This document shows, in pieces, positions 53,346 to 62,898 of a DNA stretch of 64,000 nt. The notes below the pieces were generated by a model. The model was not told where the DNA came from, did no database searches, and worked only from the letters and a program-made list of their open reading frames with translations. Every line of letters starts with the position of its first letter. Position 1 is the stretch's first letter. The position numbers and the translations under genes are program-made. Source of the stretch: DATFVA01 sp963771705 (GTDB lineage Bacteria > Bacteroidota > Ignavibacteria > Ignavibacteriales > Ignavibacteriaceae); contig CAVYUP010000002.1 of the NCBI GenBank assembly GCA_963771705.1, positions 1-64,000 on the forward strand, read 5' to 3'.

Positions 53346-55391
53346 CTATTTAATCAGAATCATTTTTCTTGTTTCATTATAATTACCGGCTCTCATTTTA
53401 TACATGTACACTCCGCTGGGCAGATTGTCCGCGTTAAAGTTCACTGTGTAATTTCCGGCTTCTTTAGTTCCATTCACAAGCGTCCTCACCTTCTGACCAA
53501 TTTCATTGAATATTTCAAGACTGACAACCGATTTTTCCGGAACGGAATAACCGATAGAGGTAGAAGGGTTGAACGGGTTCGGATAATTCTGGGATAATTC
53601 ATACGACAGGTTCTGTATATCGGCATTGGCAATTGAAGAATAAGTAAAGCTTCCGTCAAAGTCTACCTGCTTCAGCCTGTAATAATATTTGCCGCTGATT
53701 AGGTTGTCGTCGGTATAAGTATAAAAAGACTTGCGTGTTGTGGTGCCGTTTCCTTGCACATAACCTGTGCTTACAAAATTATTGCCGTCTGTACTCCGCT
53801 CTACTTCAAAACCGCGGTTGTTTGTTTCGGTCGCAGTGCCCCAGTTAAGCACAACGCTGTTCCCTGAAACAGATGCTGTGAAAGATATTAGTTCAACCGG
53901 TACGGTAAGACTAAGATCTCCGTAAACGCCGTTATGTCTCTCATTATACTGGAAAACAGGTAGTGTATAATTATCACCGTTAAAAGGATTTCCTGTGTTC
54001 CATAAATGTATTAGCACCTCGGCTGTCGATCCGAATCCCCGGTTTCCGGCTCCGAGTATATCAAGTATCCCGTCGCCATTAACGTCCGCAAGCGCGGGCA
54101 TTTCGTAAAAGGTCGTTTCACCGTTAACCATTATCGGCCAGCCTGGTAAAATGGACCCGTCTGCGCTGTAGCCATGATAATAGGGAGCGCCGTTATCGTC
54201 AGTTATCAGGTCTGCCATTCCGTCATTATTAATATCACCCAGAATGATCTGGCTGTTGATTGCGTTGGTCGGTCCGATAGGGAATCCTGATAACGCTGTT
54301 CCGTTAACATTCCATGCATATACATAATCAACGGGAGTTGCGCTCAATACCTGGTCGCCAACAGCAATATCAAGAATGTTGTCGTTGTCGATATATCCCA
54401 CTGCTGGAGGAGTATATACCCAGTTTCCGGTGATTTTAGGCCAGCCGGGGTAAACGCTGCCGTCGTTTTTCAGTATATGAACATAGCCCTGTCCGTTATC
54501 TGCCTGTGAACCGAAAATTATTTCACGGATGCCGTCGCCGTCAACATCTGCAAGTACAGGTGATGAATAGGAATTCGTTACTCCTGAGGGAAGATCGAAC
54601 GGGAAGCCTGGCAGTATGTTCCCGGTGTTATCCATAGCGTAAAGACTAAGATATGATTCGCAGATGATCTCTGGAACACCGTCACCAGTAATGTCACCTA
54701 CTGCCGCACTGGATGCGGGAACATGATTGAGCGATTGTGTCCATAGAACGGAGCCGTCTCCTTTATATGCCCATTCCTCGCCTAGCGGATATATCCTTTT
54801 GTTCACAATGATTTCCATAGCTCCGTCATTGTCGATATCGGCCAGTACGGGTGTTCTTGTTGAGTAACCATGACTGACAGGGAAACCCGTTACCAGTGTT
54901 CCGTCTTTGTGCCATGCATATATGTTTCCCTGTGAAGTGCCAAGAAGAGAAGTAACAACAATCTCGCCCTGGCCGTCGCCGTCAATGTCGCCGAAAGCCG
55001 GAGCACTCTGGGTCGGCTGTGGTAAGGTTTTAGGCCAGCCCGGTACAGGTGTTCCATCCATATTGAATGCCTGCACCGTATACGTGATACAGTATACAAA
55101 CTCAAGCTCGGGATCGTTATCCATATTGCAGAAGATTCCTCCTTCAACTGAAGCTCCTGAAATTGTTATAGGAAATCCGCTGAATAACGGAAATGAATCA
55201 ACCTCCGAAGGACTATTGGCTCCTGCCGGAGGTATGTAATTAATCCTTCCCATTACATCAGGTGTAACATGGGAGCTTCTGAACAACTGCTCTACTCCCT
55301 CTATGTCAGTTGTAATCTTAGCTTTTTGCGGGTAGGCTAATGATGTTAGAAGAAGCAGAATGGCTGAAAGGGTAAAGAAACTTTTCATCAT
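53346..55391 (-). CDS. Secreted FG-GAP/VCBS-repeat protein with type IX sorting domain
   Basis: A 681-residue exported protein. Signal peptide M-M-K-S-F-F-T-L-S-A-I-L-L-L-L-T-S (cleavage near residue 21). About seven calcium-binding-type repeats follow (D-I-D-G-D-G-Q-G-E-I-V-V, D-V-D-G-D-G-I-R-E-I-I-F, D-V-N-G-D-G-I-L-D-I-L and relatives, residues about 120-470), forming an integrin-like beta-propeller. A fibronectin-like stretch (I-S-F-T-A-S-V-S-G-N and R-L-K-Q-V-D-F-D-G) leads to the sorting domain N-Y-P-N-P-F-N-P-S-T-S-I, which ends R-K-M-I-L-I-K. A surface adhesion or matrix role is likely but not shown. Single gene. Confidence 0.9.
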   Translation of the reverse strand: MMKSFFTLSAILLLLTSLAYPQKAKITTDIEGVEQLFRSSHVTPDVMGRINYIPPAGANSPSEVDSFPLFSGFPITISGASVEGGIFCNMDNDPELEFVYCITYTVQAFNMDGTPVPGWPKTLPQPTQSAPAFGDIDGDGQGEIVVTSLLGTSQGNIYAWHKDGTLVTGFPVSHGYSTRTPVLADIDNDGAMEIIVNKRIYPLGEEWAYKGDGSVLWTQSLNHVPASSAAVGDITGDGVPEIICESYLSLYAMDNTGNILPGFPFDLPSGVTNSYSSPVLADVDGDGIREIIFGSQADNGQGYVHILKNDGSVYPGWPKITGNWVYTPPAVGYIDNDNILDIAVGDQVLSATPVDYVYAWNVNGTALSGFPIGPTNAINSQIILGDINNDGMADLITDDNGAPYYHGYSADGSILPGWPIMVNGETTFYEMPALADVNGDGILDILGAGNRGFGSTAEVLIHLWNTGNPFNGDNYTLPVFQYNERHNGVYGDLSLTVPVELISFTASVSGNSVVLNWGTATETNNRGFEVERSTDGNNFVSTGYVQGNGTTTRKSFYTYTDDNLISGKYYYRLKQVDFDGSFTYSSIANADIQNLSYELSQNYPNPFNPSTSIGYSVPEKSVVSLEIFNEIGQKVRTLVNGTKEAGNYTVNFNADNLPSGVYMYKMRAGNYNETRKMILIK

Positions 55392-55497
55392 AGTATCCCT
55401 CTCTTTTTTTAGTTGAATAGATAATGTAATTTATAGTTTGAACGTTAAATAATATGAAGAATAATTCTAAAATGAAACAAGATGTGAGAATTAAACA

Positions 55498-56259
55498 ATG
55501 AGAGCAGGATTAGTTCAGTACGATCCCGAATGGGAAAATAAAAAAATGAACAGCGATAAAATCAGCTGGGTGCTCTCTCATAATTATGAGAAGCAGGATC
55601 TGCTCGTGTTCCCTGAGATGACTCTTACCGGCTTTACAATGAAGGCAGCAGATTATGCCGAAGAACTTGATGGCGAAAGTTTTAATTTTTTCTCGGAGAC
55701 GGCTCAAAAATACTCGGTGCATTTACTGGCAGGACTAATAGAGAAGAGTGAAAAGAAATTTTATAATACTCTTGTCCATATAAATCCCGAAGGGAAGCTT
55801 ATTAAAACATACCGTAAAATCCACCCCTTCTCCTATTCTACAGAGGATAAGAATTATACGAGGGGGGAGGATACAGTTATCACAAAGATAGGAGATTTAA
55901 CAGCGGGTTTATCAATATGCTACGACCTCAGGTTCCCCGAGCTTTACCGCAGGTATGCAAAAAAGAAAGTAGATTTAATTATAGTGATAGCCAACTGGCC
56001 TGATACAAGGATAGAGCATTGGCGTACATTGCTTAAAGCGCGTGCTATTGAGAATCAGTGTTATGTACTGGGAGTGAACAGGGTGGGGGATGATCCTACG
56101 CTGAAATATCCCGGATACAGCAGCATAATTGATCCGATGGGAAATGAACTTGCCTCCGTTTCGGCTGAAGAGAAAATTGTAACAGCTGAAGTACTTAAAG
56201 AAAAAGCGGATGAGGTTAAGGCTTCCCTGCCGTTTTTAAATGATATAAGGATGATATAA
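55498..56259 (+). CDS. Nitrilase-superfamily amidase, omega-amidase-like
   Basis: A 253-residue carbon-nitrogen hydrolase. The Glu-Lys-Cys triad is visible: E40 in V-F-P-E-M-T-L, the Lys in T-Y-R-K-I-H-P near residue 107, and the Cys in S-I-C-Y-D-L-R-F-P-E near 141. The Y-D-L-R-F-P-E-L-Y-R phrase and length fit the omega-amidase branch (deaminated glutamine repair). No signal peptide. It is followed by a heptanucleotide repeat and a thioesterase gene on the same strand, 72 bp on, possibly one transcript. Confidence 0.88.
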   Translation: MRAGLVQYDPEWENKKMNSDKISWVLSHNYEKQDLLVFPEMTLTGFTMKAADYAEELDGESFNFFSETAQKYSVHLLAGLIEKSEKKFYNTLVHINPEGKLIKTYRKIHPFSYSTEDKNYTRGEDTVITKIGDLTAGLSICYDLRFPELYRRYAKKKVDLIIVIANWPDTRIEHWRTLLKARAIENQCYVLGVNRVGDDPTLKYPGYSSIIDPMGNELASVSAEEKIVTAEVLKEKADEVKASLPFLNDIRMI

Positions 56260-56265
56260 ATTCCA

Positions 56266-56314
56266 CAATTTTCAATTTTCAATTTTCAATTTTCAATTTT
56301 CAATTTTCAATTTT
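56266..56314. repeat. Heptanucleotide tandem repeat (CAATTTT)7
   Basis: Seven exact head-to-tail copies of CAATTTT from 56266 to 56314, ending 17 bp before the start codon of the thioesterase gene. Copy number of such short repeats can change by slippage and would alter the leader length. Confidence 0.92.
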
Positions 56315-56331
56315 TCATTTTTAATTGATAT

Positions 56332-56727
56332 ATGTTTACTAAGAGAATCAGTTTTTACGATTGTGATCCTGCGGGAATATTGTTCTATGGCAGGATTTTC
56401 GAATTATGTCATTCGGCTTACGAGGATCTTATCAGGTCATTTAAGCTGAAATCAAATTACTGGGATAATGAAGAGTATGCTGTGCCTATAGTTCATACGG
56501 AAGGTGACTATATGCTTCCCCTAAAGCCGGGTGATGAAGTGACTGTTGAGGTTAGTGTGAGTGTACTGAAGGAAAGTTCGTTTGAACTTTCATATGTATG
56601 CAGAAACGGTAGTGGTGAGATTACAAATAAGGTCAGGACGGTTCATATTTTCGTTGATAAGAAGCAGTGGAAGAAAAGGCCGATCATCGATGAAGTAAAA
56701 TCAGGTTTGCAATTGCACACCACCTGA
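56332..56727 (+). CDS. Hot-dog thioesterase, probable DHNA-CoA hydrolase
   Basis: A 131-residue member of the 4-hydroxybenzoyl-CoA thioesterase family. The active-site region is F-Y-D-C-D-P-A-G-I-L-F-Y-G-R-I-F-E, with the Asp of D-x-D-x-x-G-x-x. Strands V-P-I-V-H-T-E-G-D-Y-M and L-K-P-G-D-E-V-T-V-E-V follow. Beside menE, menC, menA and menB, the likely substrate is 1,4-dihydroxy-2-naphthoyl-CoA, the step between MenB and MenA. The role is inferred from neighbourhood. It runs opposite to the men genes and converges on menE. Confidence 0.78.
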   Translation: MFTKRISFYDCDPAGILFYGRIFELCHSAYEDLIRSFKLKSNYWDNEEYAVPIVHTEGDYMLPLKPGDEVTVEVSVSVLKESSFELSYVCRNGSGEITNKVRTVHIFVDKKQWKKRPIIDEVKSGLQLHTT

Positions 56728-56844
56728 TCTCTCCCGCTGCCCCATGCTTCCGCTCAATGCGTTTTACCTTAGGCCTCTGCCTCTCAGTCCTCTACCCATT
56801 ACGCTTTGCCCCCTTCGCTCTGCCTTCTGCGCTATGCCCCCGCC

Positions 56845-58287
56845 CTACGCGCTGCACTCTTCCCTCACTTTTTCCCTCAATATCTTTCCCAGCGGCGACC
56901 TTGGTATCTTTTCAACCGGATAAAATCTTTTCGGTATCTTATAACTGGCAATTTTTTCTTTCAGGAATCTCGCTATTTCTTCAATGGAAAGGTTCTCATT
57001 TAGTACCACAGCCGCTGCAACTATCTGTCCCCATTCTATATCGGGAAGTGCGAATACACAGCTGTCGCTGATGCCAGTCATTTTATTTAACGCAGACTCA
57101 ACCTCAAGGGGATTTACATTCTCGCCGCCGGTTATGATCAGATCGGTTCTTCTGGCCTCTACAAACAAATCACCGTCTTTATCTATGTGGCCCACATCGC
57201 CCGTAAGATATCCATGGGGAGTTAATTTTTTTGATGTTTCTTTTTCATCTTTATAATAGCCATGAAACAAAGCATTGCTCTGAATAAATATCTCGCCGCT
57301 TCGGCCTTCTTCTTCTTCATTCATCTGATCGTCTATAATAAGCAGTCTGTTGGTGCCAAGCGCTTTTCCAGCAGACAATGGCTTCCTGCTGGTTCCTACA
57401 GGGGAATTGGCGGTAACAAAAGCAGAGGTTTCTGTTGAACCGTAAACGTTTGAAAGGGGACATCCGGCGGCTGCGGCCTCTTTGATCAGTTCTTCATCCG
57501 CGAATCCTCCGCCGAGGAGTATGTTTTTCAATTCTGCCGAAGGTTTCCACCCGCTTTCAAGCATTCTCTTCAGCTGGGTAGAAACAAGAGACGCGAATGC
57601 TGGTTTGAGATTATCGAAAGCGCTTACCAGACCGTCATTTTTCTGTGATGAGGGTATAATAAGGGATGAACCGTATCGGAATGTCCTTATAATTATTGAG
57701 AGTCCTCCGATGTGATAAAAAGGAAGACTTGCCAGCCAGCGGTCTGAAGGTTTTTGGTTCAGCAGGCTCCGGCTGTTATCTGCGCTGTTCAGCAGATCAT
57801 TTAACGAATGCATCACTCCTTTTGGTCTTCCTGTCGCGCCCGAGGTAAACATAATGAGCGAGATTTTATCGGGATCTATGCCGGGAGCCTTAAAGTCAGT
57901 GCTGCCGGACGAATGAATCCTTAATTCATATTGAGGAATTTCTGTATCAGGCCGGCGATTCACCTCATCGCTGTAAAAAAGAAACTCAGCGTCTGAGAAA
58001 TCTATAATTCCTGTCAGTTCTGAATCGGATAGCATTATGTTGAGCGGAATTACGCAGGCGTTCAGGTTCCAGAGAGCAAAGAGGAGGATAACGTAATCGG
58101 GAGAATTGGTGCTAATCAGCACAGCTTTTGTATTCTCTCTTACTCCGATGGAATTCAGCCATTCGGATGTACTATGTATTTTTTCGGTAAATTCTTTATA
58201 TGGGGTTACAGCGGAATGTGTTATTATGGCGGCACGGTCATCCCGGTTACCGGTATCTTCTTTAATGATATCGCCGGGTAAAATCAT
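56845..58287 (-). CDS. menE: o-Succinylbenzoate-CoA ligase
   Basis: A 480-residue acyl-adenylate-forming enzyme joining CoA to o-succinylbenzoate with ATP. Motifs in order: P-loop M-F-T-S-G-A-T-G-R-P-K-G-V-M near residue 152, aromatic/acid motif V-Y-G-S-T-E-T-S near 285, Y-L-T-G-D-V-G-H-I-D near 360, and the hinge T-D-L-I-I-T-G-G-E-N-V near 380. The final Lys is in R-S-P-L-G-K-I-L near 467. Length is normal. It ends the minus-strand men cluster, two bases after menC. Members of this superfamily are hard to tell apart by sequence; the context settles it. Confidence 0.93.
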   Translation of the reverse strand: MILPGDIIKEDTGNRDDRAAIITHSAVTPYKEFTEKIHSTSEWLNSIGVRENTKAVLISTNSPDYVILLFALWNLNACVIPLNIMLSDSELTGIIDFSDAEFLFYSDEVNRRPDTEIPQYELRIHSSGSTDFKAPGIDPDKISLIMFTSGATGRPKGVMHSLNDLLNSADNSRSLLNQKPSDRWLASLPFYHIGGLSIIIRTFRYGSSLIIPSSQKNDGLVSAFDNLKPAFASLVSTQLKRMLESGWKPSAELKNILLGGGFADEELIKEAAAAGCPLSNVYGSTETSAFVTANSPVGTSRKPLSAGKALGTNRLLIIDDQMNEEEEGRSGEIFIQSNALFHGYYKDEKETSKKLTPHGYLTGDVGHIDKDGDLFVEARRTDLIITGGENVNPLEVESALNKMTGISDSCVFALPDIEWGQIVAAAVVLNENLSIEEIARFLKEKIASYKIPKRFYPVEKIPRSPLGKILREKVREECSA

Positions 58288-58289
58288 TA

Positions 58290-59318
58290 TTATCCGATCT
58301 TTATTAAACCATTTTCTACAGGGAAAGGATCGTTAACGATCGTATCTTTGAAATAATCGTGAACAGCAAGACCATGAGCTGTCTGCTGCTTCAGAACAGC
58401 GGCCGCGAATACAGCGGCGGATCTTCCGATAGACGACTCAAATGAGGAAGTGATAACTATCTTTATCCCGTTCTTCTCCGCTTCCTCGATGATCCTGAAT
58501 GTGTGTGTCAGTCCTCCCAGCATCATAGGTTTAAGGATAAGTACAGAGGCAAGCTTCGGAAGGATTATGTTCACTGCGTCATTATAGCTTCTGACAGATT
58601 CATCGGCAGCAAGAGGAATAGTGGTTTCAGAACTTACAACAGGGAAGTCGTTGATATCCTTCACCGGCTGCTCGGCATATTCTATATCAAATTGCTCAAG
58701 CTGTTTAAGATTAACGGCTGCTTCTTCGGGCAGCCATTTACCGTTAACATCAATACGCAGGTTGGTGTTTCTTCCCGCTTCTTTCCTGATCTCTCTGATT
58801 ATTGCAAGATCGTCTTCAAATCTGTCTCTGCCCGCCTTTATCTTGAGTGTTCTGAACCCTTTTGATTTTAATTCCTTTGCTTTATTCAGCGCCTCATCTT
58901 TACCCAGCATTCCAATCACACCGTTTACCGCAATGTTCCTGGCTACCGGTTTATGGAATAGTTCGCTTAAAGTTGTGTTCTTTTCTACACAGACCAGGTT
59001 GAGGATCGCCTGTTCCAGCCCGCTTCTTAAGGCGGGAAGATGGTCAAAATCAGCCAGACTGGTTTCAATTGAAGGCATCACATTATTAAGGTCCAGCCTT
59101 AGATTAAGATGAATGTTCGCGAGAGCTTTCTCATCATCCTCAAAGCTTTCTGATCCGAATTCCGGCAGGGGAGCGGCTTCACCGATACCCTGTGCCTTGG
59201 AAATGTTTTTTAATGAAATAACAAATCCTTTTCTTTCTTTGATCTCTCCTCTGGAGGTAACGAACGGCATCGAAAGTTGAAGGTGATAAGGGGAATATGT
59301 AAGCTCCAGGTTTGTCAT
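58290..59318 (-). CDS. menC: o-Succinylbenzoate synthase
   Basis: A 342-residue enolase-superfamily enzyme dehydrating SHCHC to o-succinylbenzoate. It has the K-x-K pair in L-K-I-K-A-G near residue 158. Metal ligands are the Asp of R-I-D-V-N-G-K near 185, the Glu of Y-A-E-Q-P near 213 and the Asp of A-A-D-E-S near 238. The second catalytic Lys is in L-I-L-K-P-M-M-L-G-G near 262. It overlaps menA by four bases (ATGA type), so translation is coupled. Confidence 0.93.
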   Translation of the reverse strand: MTNLELTYSPYHLQLSMPFVTSRGEIKERKGFVISLKNISKAQGIGEAAPLPEFGSESFEDDEKALANIHLNLRLDLNNVMPSIETSLADFDHLPALRSGLEQAILNLVCVEKNTTLSELFHKPVARNIAVNGVIGMLGKDEALNKAKELKSKGFRTLKIKAGRDRFEDDLAIIREIRKEAGRNTNLRIDVNGKWLPEEAAVNLKQLEQFDIEYAEQPVKDINDFPVVSSETTIPLAADESVRSYNDAVNIILPKLASVLILKPMMLGGLTHTFRIIEEAEKNGIKIVITSSFESSIGRSAAVFAAAVLKQQTAHGLAVHDYFKDTIVNDPFPVENGLIKIG

Positions 59319-60211
59319 AGCGCTAATCCCGCAGAGAACAGTATGCCGAATAAAGCTGAAAGCTGGGCCGTCAGCTCAAGTGTTTTGTTTAAGTCTGTTC
59401 CTTCCAGCGTGGTGATCATCTTTATTGCTTTGGCCGCGAAGGGCAGCGTTATATACGGAAGAAAGATCCATACGGTATAATCGAAGAATAAAAAGAGCGC
59501 CAGAGGAATAAGAAAGGAAATAACAATAAGGAAGATAAACTGGTATCGGGTAAAAGTTCTTCCCATCTTTACGGCCAGCGTGTTTTTGTTGGCGGCACGG
59601 TCTTCTTCAATATCGCGGTAATTATTAACCACAAGGATATTCGTTACAAGCGAACCTACGGGCACTGAGGCCAGCATAGATACAAAATTTATTTGATGTG
59701 AATGCAGGTAGTATGTGAATACGGTTCCCACTACACCGAAGAAACCGAAAACGAATATGTCGCCGAGTCCGTTATATGCTAGAGGAAAAGGACCGGCTGT
59801 ATAAGCGATGCCCGCAATTATTGAAAAAACACCAACTGCTAGAATTATCCATCCCCCTACATAAACAAGGTAGAGACCGAGGAGAAAGGATACAAGAAAA
59901 GTTATGACGATAGCAAGTTTCATTTCGGTTATGGTTATAAGTCCGCTTGCGAGTACTCTTCTCGGGCCCTTGCGTTTTTCGCTGTCAGCTCCTTTCGTGT
60001 AATCATACAGGTCATTCGTATAGTTTGTCCCTATCTGTATAAGTATAGAGCATATAAGGGCTACAAGTGAATACAGCGGAACGAATATGCCTTCGCTGAT
60101 TGCTACTCCCGACCCTACAAACACCGGAACTATAGCTGCGAAAAGTGTTTTGGGTCGACTCGCTATTATCCAGCTTTCAATTTTTGTCGGAGTTTCTGTC
60201 TGCTTTTCCAT
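59315..60211 (-). CDS. menA: 1,4-Dihydroxy-2-naphthoate polyprenyltransferase
   Basis: A 298-residue UbiA-family membrane enzyme with eight or nine hydrophobic helices, attaching the isoprenoid tail to DHNA. The first Asp-rich motif is in N-Y-T-N-D-L-Y-D-Y-T-K-G-A-D near residue 65, and the second is N-N-Y-R-D-I-E-E-D near 195. These are the prenyl-diphosphate/magnesium sites. It lies between menB (11 bp) and menC (four-base overlap). Confidence 0.94.
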   Translation of the reverse strand: MEKQTETPTKIESWIIASRPKTLFAAIVPVFVGSGVAISEGIFVPLYSLVALICSILIQIGTNYTNDLYDYTKGADSEKRKGPRRVLASGLITITEMKLAIVITFLVSFLLGLYLVYVGGWIILAVGVFSIIAGIAYTAGPFPLAYNGLGDIFVFGFFGVVGTVFTYYLHSHQINFVSMLASVPVGSLVTNILVVNNYRDIEEDRAANKNTLAVKMGRTFTRYQFIFLIVISFLIPLALFLFFDYTVWIFLPYITLPFAAKAIKMITTLEGTDLNKTLELTAQLSALFGILFSAGLAL

Positions 60212-60222
60212 TAGTCTTTCTT

Positions 60223-61056
60223 TTAAGGCAGTTTTGGAAATTTATTAAATTCGGGTTTTCTCTTTTCAAGATAGGCTTTTTTGCCTTCCTGCGCCTCTTC
60301 GCTCATATAGTATAACAAAGTTGCGTTGCCTGCTAGTTCCTGTATTCCCGCCTGACCGTCAAGCTCCGCGTTAAATGCTGATTTCAGCAGGCGGATTGCA
60401 AGGGGACTTTTCTCTAATATCTTCTTCGCCCATTCGACCCCGGTTTTTTCAAGTTCTTCAACCGGAACTACTTTGTTCACCAATCCCATCTGAAATGCCT
60501 CATCAGCGCTGTATTGATCGCAGAGGTACCATATCTCACGGGCTTTCTTCTGTCCTACTATCCTTGCAAGGTAGCTTGAACCGAACCCTCCATCGAAACT
60601 ACCCACCTTCGGTCCTGTTTGTCCGAATATAGCGTTATCCGCGGCAATCGTAAGGTCGCATACTACATGCAGTACGTGGCCCCCGCCTATGGCGTAGCCT
60701 GCAACAAGCGCTATTACCGGCTTGGGCATACTCCTTATCAGTTTCTGAAGATCAAGAACATTAAGCCTTGGCACCCCGTCCTTTCCAACATAACCCTGGT
60801 CGCCGCGTATCCTCTGGTCGCCTCCGGAACAGAATGCGTATTTACCGTCTTTGGCGGGACCATAACCCGTTAAAAGAACTACACCTGTTTCCTGGTCCTC
60901 TCTTGCGTCTGCAAAAGCATCGTACATTTCAATTACAGTTTCCGGGCGGAACGCGTTGCGTACTTCGGGACGGTTGATGGTTACTTTGGCAATTCCATCC
61001 ATTTTTTCATAAATAATATCCTGGTATTCCTTAGCTTTTTTCCAGTTAAAAGACAT
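60223..61056 (-). CDS. menB: 1,4-Dihydroxy-2-naphthoyl-CoA synthase
   Basis: A 277-residue crotonase-fold enzyme closing the second ring of the naphthoquinone. It has C-S-G-G-D-Q-R-I-R-G near residue 85, G-Y-A-I-G-G-G-H-V-L-H (oxyanion hole) near 125, and G-Q-T-G-P-K-V-G-S-F-D-G-G near 152, which is diagnostic for MenB. The start M-S-F-N-W-K-K-A matches family proteins. It begins the menBACE run; the next gene upstream is a beta-barrel protein 158 bp away. Confidence 0.96.
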   Translation of the reverse strand: MSFNWKKAKEYQDIIYEKMDGIAKVTINRPEVRNAFRPETVIEMYDAFADAREDQETGVVLLTGYGPAKDGKYAFCSGGDQRIRGDQGYVGKDGVPRLNVLDLQKLIRSMPKPVIALVAGYAIGGGHVLHVVCDLTIAADNAIFGQTGPKVGSFDGGFGSSYLARIVGQKKAREIWYLCDQYSADEAFQMGLVNKVVPVEELEKTGVEWAKKILEKSPLAIRLLKSAFNAELDGQAGIQELAGNATLLYYMSEEAQEGKKAYLEKRKPEFNKFPKLP

Positions 61057-61214
61057 CTTTACCTCGAATTTTTAGAAGTATCTGTTAAAAATATTGAAAA
61101 GTTGTGAAAGTTAGAATAAATATAGTATATGGAAGTCTTAATTGACAGGCGGCACAGCACAGGTATTTAAGACCAAATATTAAATCTTCAATTAAATATC
61201 TATCAGATCCTTAG

Positions 61215-62813
61215 TTAAAAAACCCATCCAAGTGATACATTCCAATCAGGCACACTTGTAATATCTCTGTCGAACAGGAACTGTGCTCTCAGTCCTGAAG
61301 GGTGCCGGAGTTCGCAGCCGAAGTATATTGATTTGGCAGAGGTCCATCCGTTATTAAACATATTGTTTCTCACAGTATTATATATATTTAAGTCTGAACC
61401 TGACAGATTGGAAAGACCCTCGATGCCCCACTTTATTCTGTTCTCATAATATCCGTAAGAATAATTTATTCCGCCGTAAATTGAAATATAATCTGCAGGT
61501 GTATAGTCGAGATATACAGGAATTGTTAAAGCCGCATTGAAGGATCTAGAAGTGTTTGTCTCAAGTATGTAGCCAGGGTAGTGATAACTTTCATCTATGA
61601 ACCCAAATTTTTCCAGGTGACCTGATAACCTGATTCCTGAAAGAAATGATAGATCCTTACTCTTTTTTGAAATAGCATATCCTGTTGAGAATTGAATCCC
61701 CCAGTTGTCTCTGTCCAGTTTATCATTATATATGGCAGATACCGTATCTCCGGTCGAAGGCTCAATCTGTGAGTAAAATCTGGTCTCAAATTCGCTTTTA
61801 TAAGTTATTGTTCCAAATGAATAAAAAGCCTTAACAGAGAGAAAAAGATTATCATCAGGGAAAATGAGGTCTGTGTTATGTCGGAAAAAACTATTCAGGT
61901 TAATAAAAGATGGTTTCTGAGCTGCATCGTTGTACGAGCGTGTTATCTGCAGATCTGAAGCTGTAGTGCCATTATAAATGCTGTCGGAGCTCGTTGAGAG
62001 TACATAGATGTTTCGGATAATGGAATTGTCCCGAACTTGATAATCAACAGAACCTGTATAGTCCCAGCTGGGTCCGCTGGCTGTAAACTCCAGCCCTATA
62101 ATATGACTCTTATCTCTTTTATCAAACCAGATTATCTGCTCTTCATCAGCATGGCTGTATCGCCAGCTGCTGTCGCTTCCGGTGCCCTCATAATGATAGG
62201 TACGATTGGAGAGATCTCTGTTTCTCCCGCTTGATCCGTTCGAGAACAATATACCATAAATTCCGGCTGAGACTTTTGTTTGACCGATAGTAAAAATGCG
62301 GGATACCTTTAAGGAAGTTAAACTGCTGTTGCTTGTAGCCTGATCTTCGTTGCTGTATTCGCTCAAATCATAATAGCTTCCGGGTACAATGATCCTGTTT
62401 GTCCTATCGAAGCTGTTCAGGTTGCTGGTATATTTGTTTATCCCGTTAGAAAATTCAAGAAGCCATTTAGCTTCACCTGAACCGAAAAGGGAGACAACGG
62501 AAAACGAAGGATTTTTCATATTGACATAATCCTCGGTGTAAATGTCGGGAAACATTTCATACCTGTAGCTTCTCCCTATATAATCCGAGAGATAGTTTAC
62601 ATATACAAATCTGCTTCCGAAATCGTTGGCTCTTGCAGGATTAAAAAGGATCTGAGTTGCTGTATCAGGAGCGAAAAGGAGGAACTCTTCAGGCACACCC
62701 GCAGAATGAACAATAAAATTTTTCTTAAACTGGATCGCTTCGGGCCCGCTTGTCTGGGCTGAGATACTGATTGTTAAAAAGAATGATAATATTAGAAGGC
62801 CGGCAGTTTTCAT
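61215..62813 (-). CDS. Putative outer-membrane beta-barrel protein
   Basis: A 532-residue protein with a signal peptide (M-K-T-A-G-L-L-I-L-S-F-F-L-T, cleavage after S-A-Q near residue 20). The rest is alternating, aromatic-rich beta sequence (N-P-A-R-A-N-D-F-G-S-R-F-V-Y-V-N-Y early, I-N-Y-S-Y-G-Y-Y-E-N-R near 455) ending in L-G-W-V-F, a terminal aromatic as in outer-membrane barrels. I do not recognise a family. It splits the menaquinone genes (menH before, menB after), with gaps on both sides, so it may have its own promoter. Confidence 0.78.
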   Translation of the reverse strand: MKTAGLLILSFFLTISISAQTSGPEAIQFKKNFIVHSAGVPEEFLLFAPDTATQILFNPARANDFGSRFVYVNYLSDYIGRSYRYEMFPDIYTEDYVNMKNPSFSVVSLFGSGEAKWLLEFSNGINKYTSNLNSFDRTNRIIVPGSYYDLSEYSNEDQATSNSSLTSLKVSRIFTIGQTKVSAGIYGILFSNGSSGRNRDLSNRTYHYEGTGSDSSWRYSHADEEQIIWFDKRDKSHIIGLEFTASGPSWDYTGSVDYQVRDNSIIRNIYVLSTSSDSIYNGTTASDLQITRSYNDAAQKPSFINLNSFFRHNTDLIFPDDNLFLSVKAFYSFGTITYKSEFETRFYSQIEPSTGDTVSAIYNDKLDRDNWGIQFSTGYAISKKSKDLSFLSGIRLSGHLEKFGFIDESYHYPGYILETNTSRSFNAALTIPVYLDYTPADYISIYGGINYSYGYYENRIKWGIEGLSNLSGSDLNIYNTVRNNMFNNGWTSAKSIYFGCELRHPSGLRAQFLFDRDITSVPDWNVSLGWVF

Positions 62814-62866
62814 TTTACTCCCCGTTTGTGGTAAATGATTATTTAACTACGCTTTAAGATAAAGCA

Positions 62867-62894
62867 AAAAAGTAAAAAGTAAAAAGTAAAAAGC
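62867..62894. repeat. Heptanucleotide tandem repeat (AAAAAGT)3-4
   Basis: Four adjacent units, the last ending in C instead of T, in the gap between the menH stop and the beta-barrel start. Seven-base unit length is shared with the CAATTTT repeat at 56266-56314. Confidence 0.8.
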
Positions 62895-62898
62895 TTTC

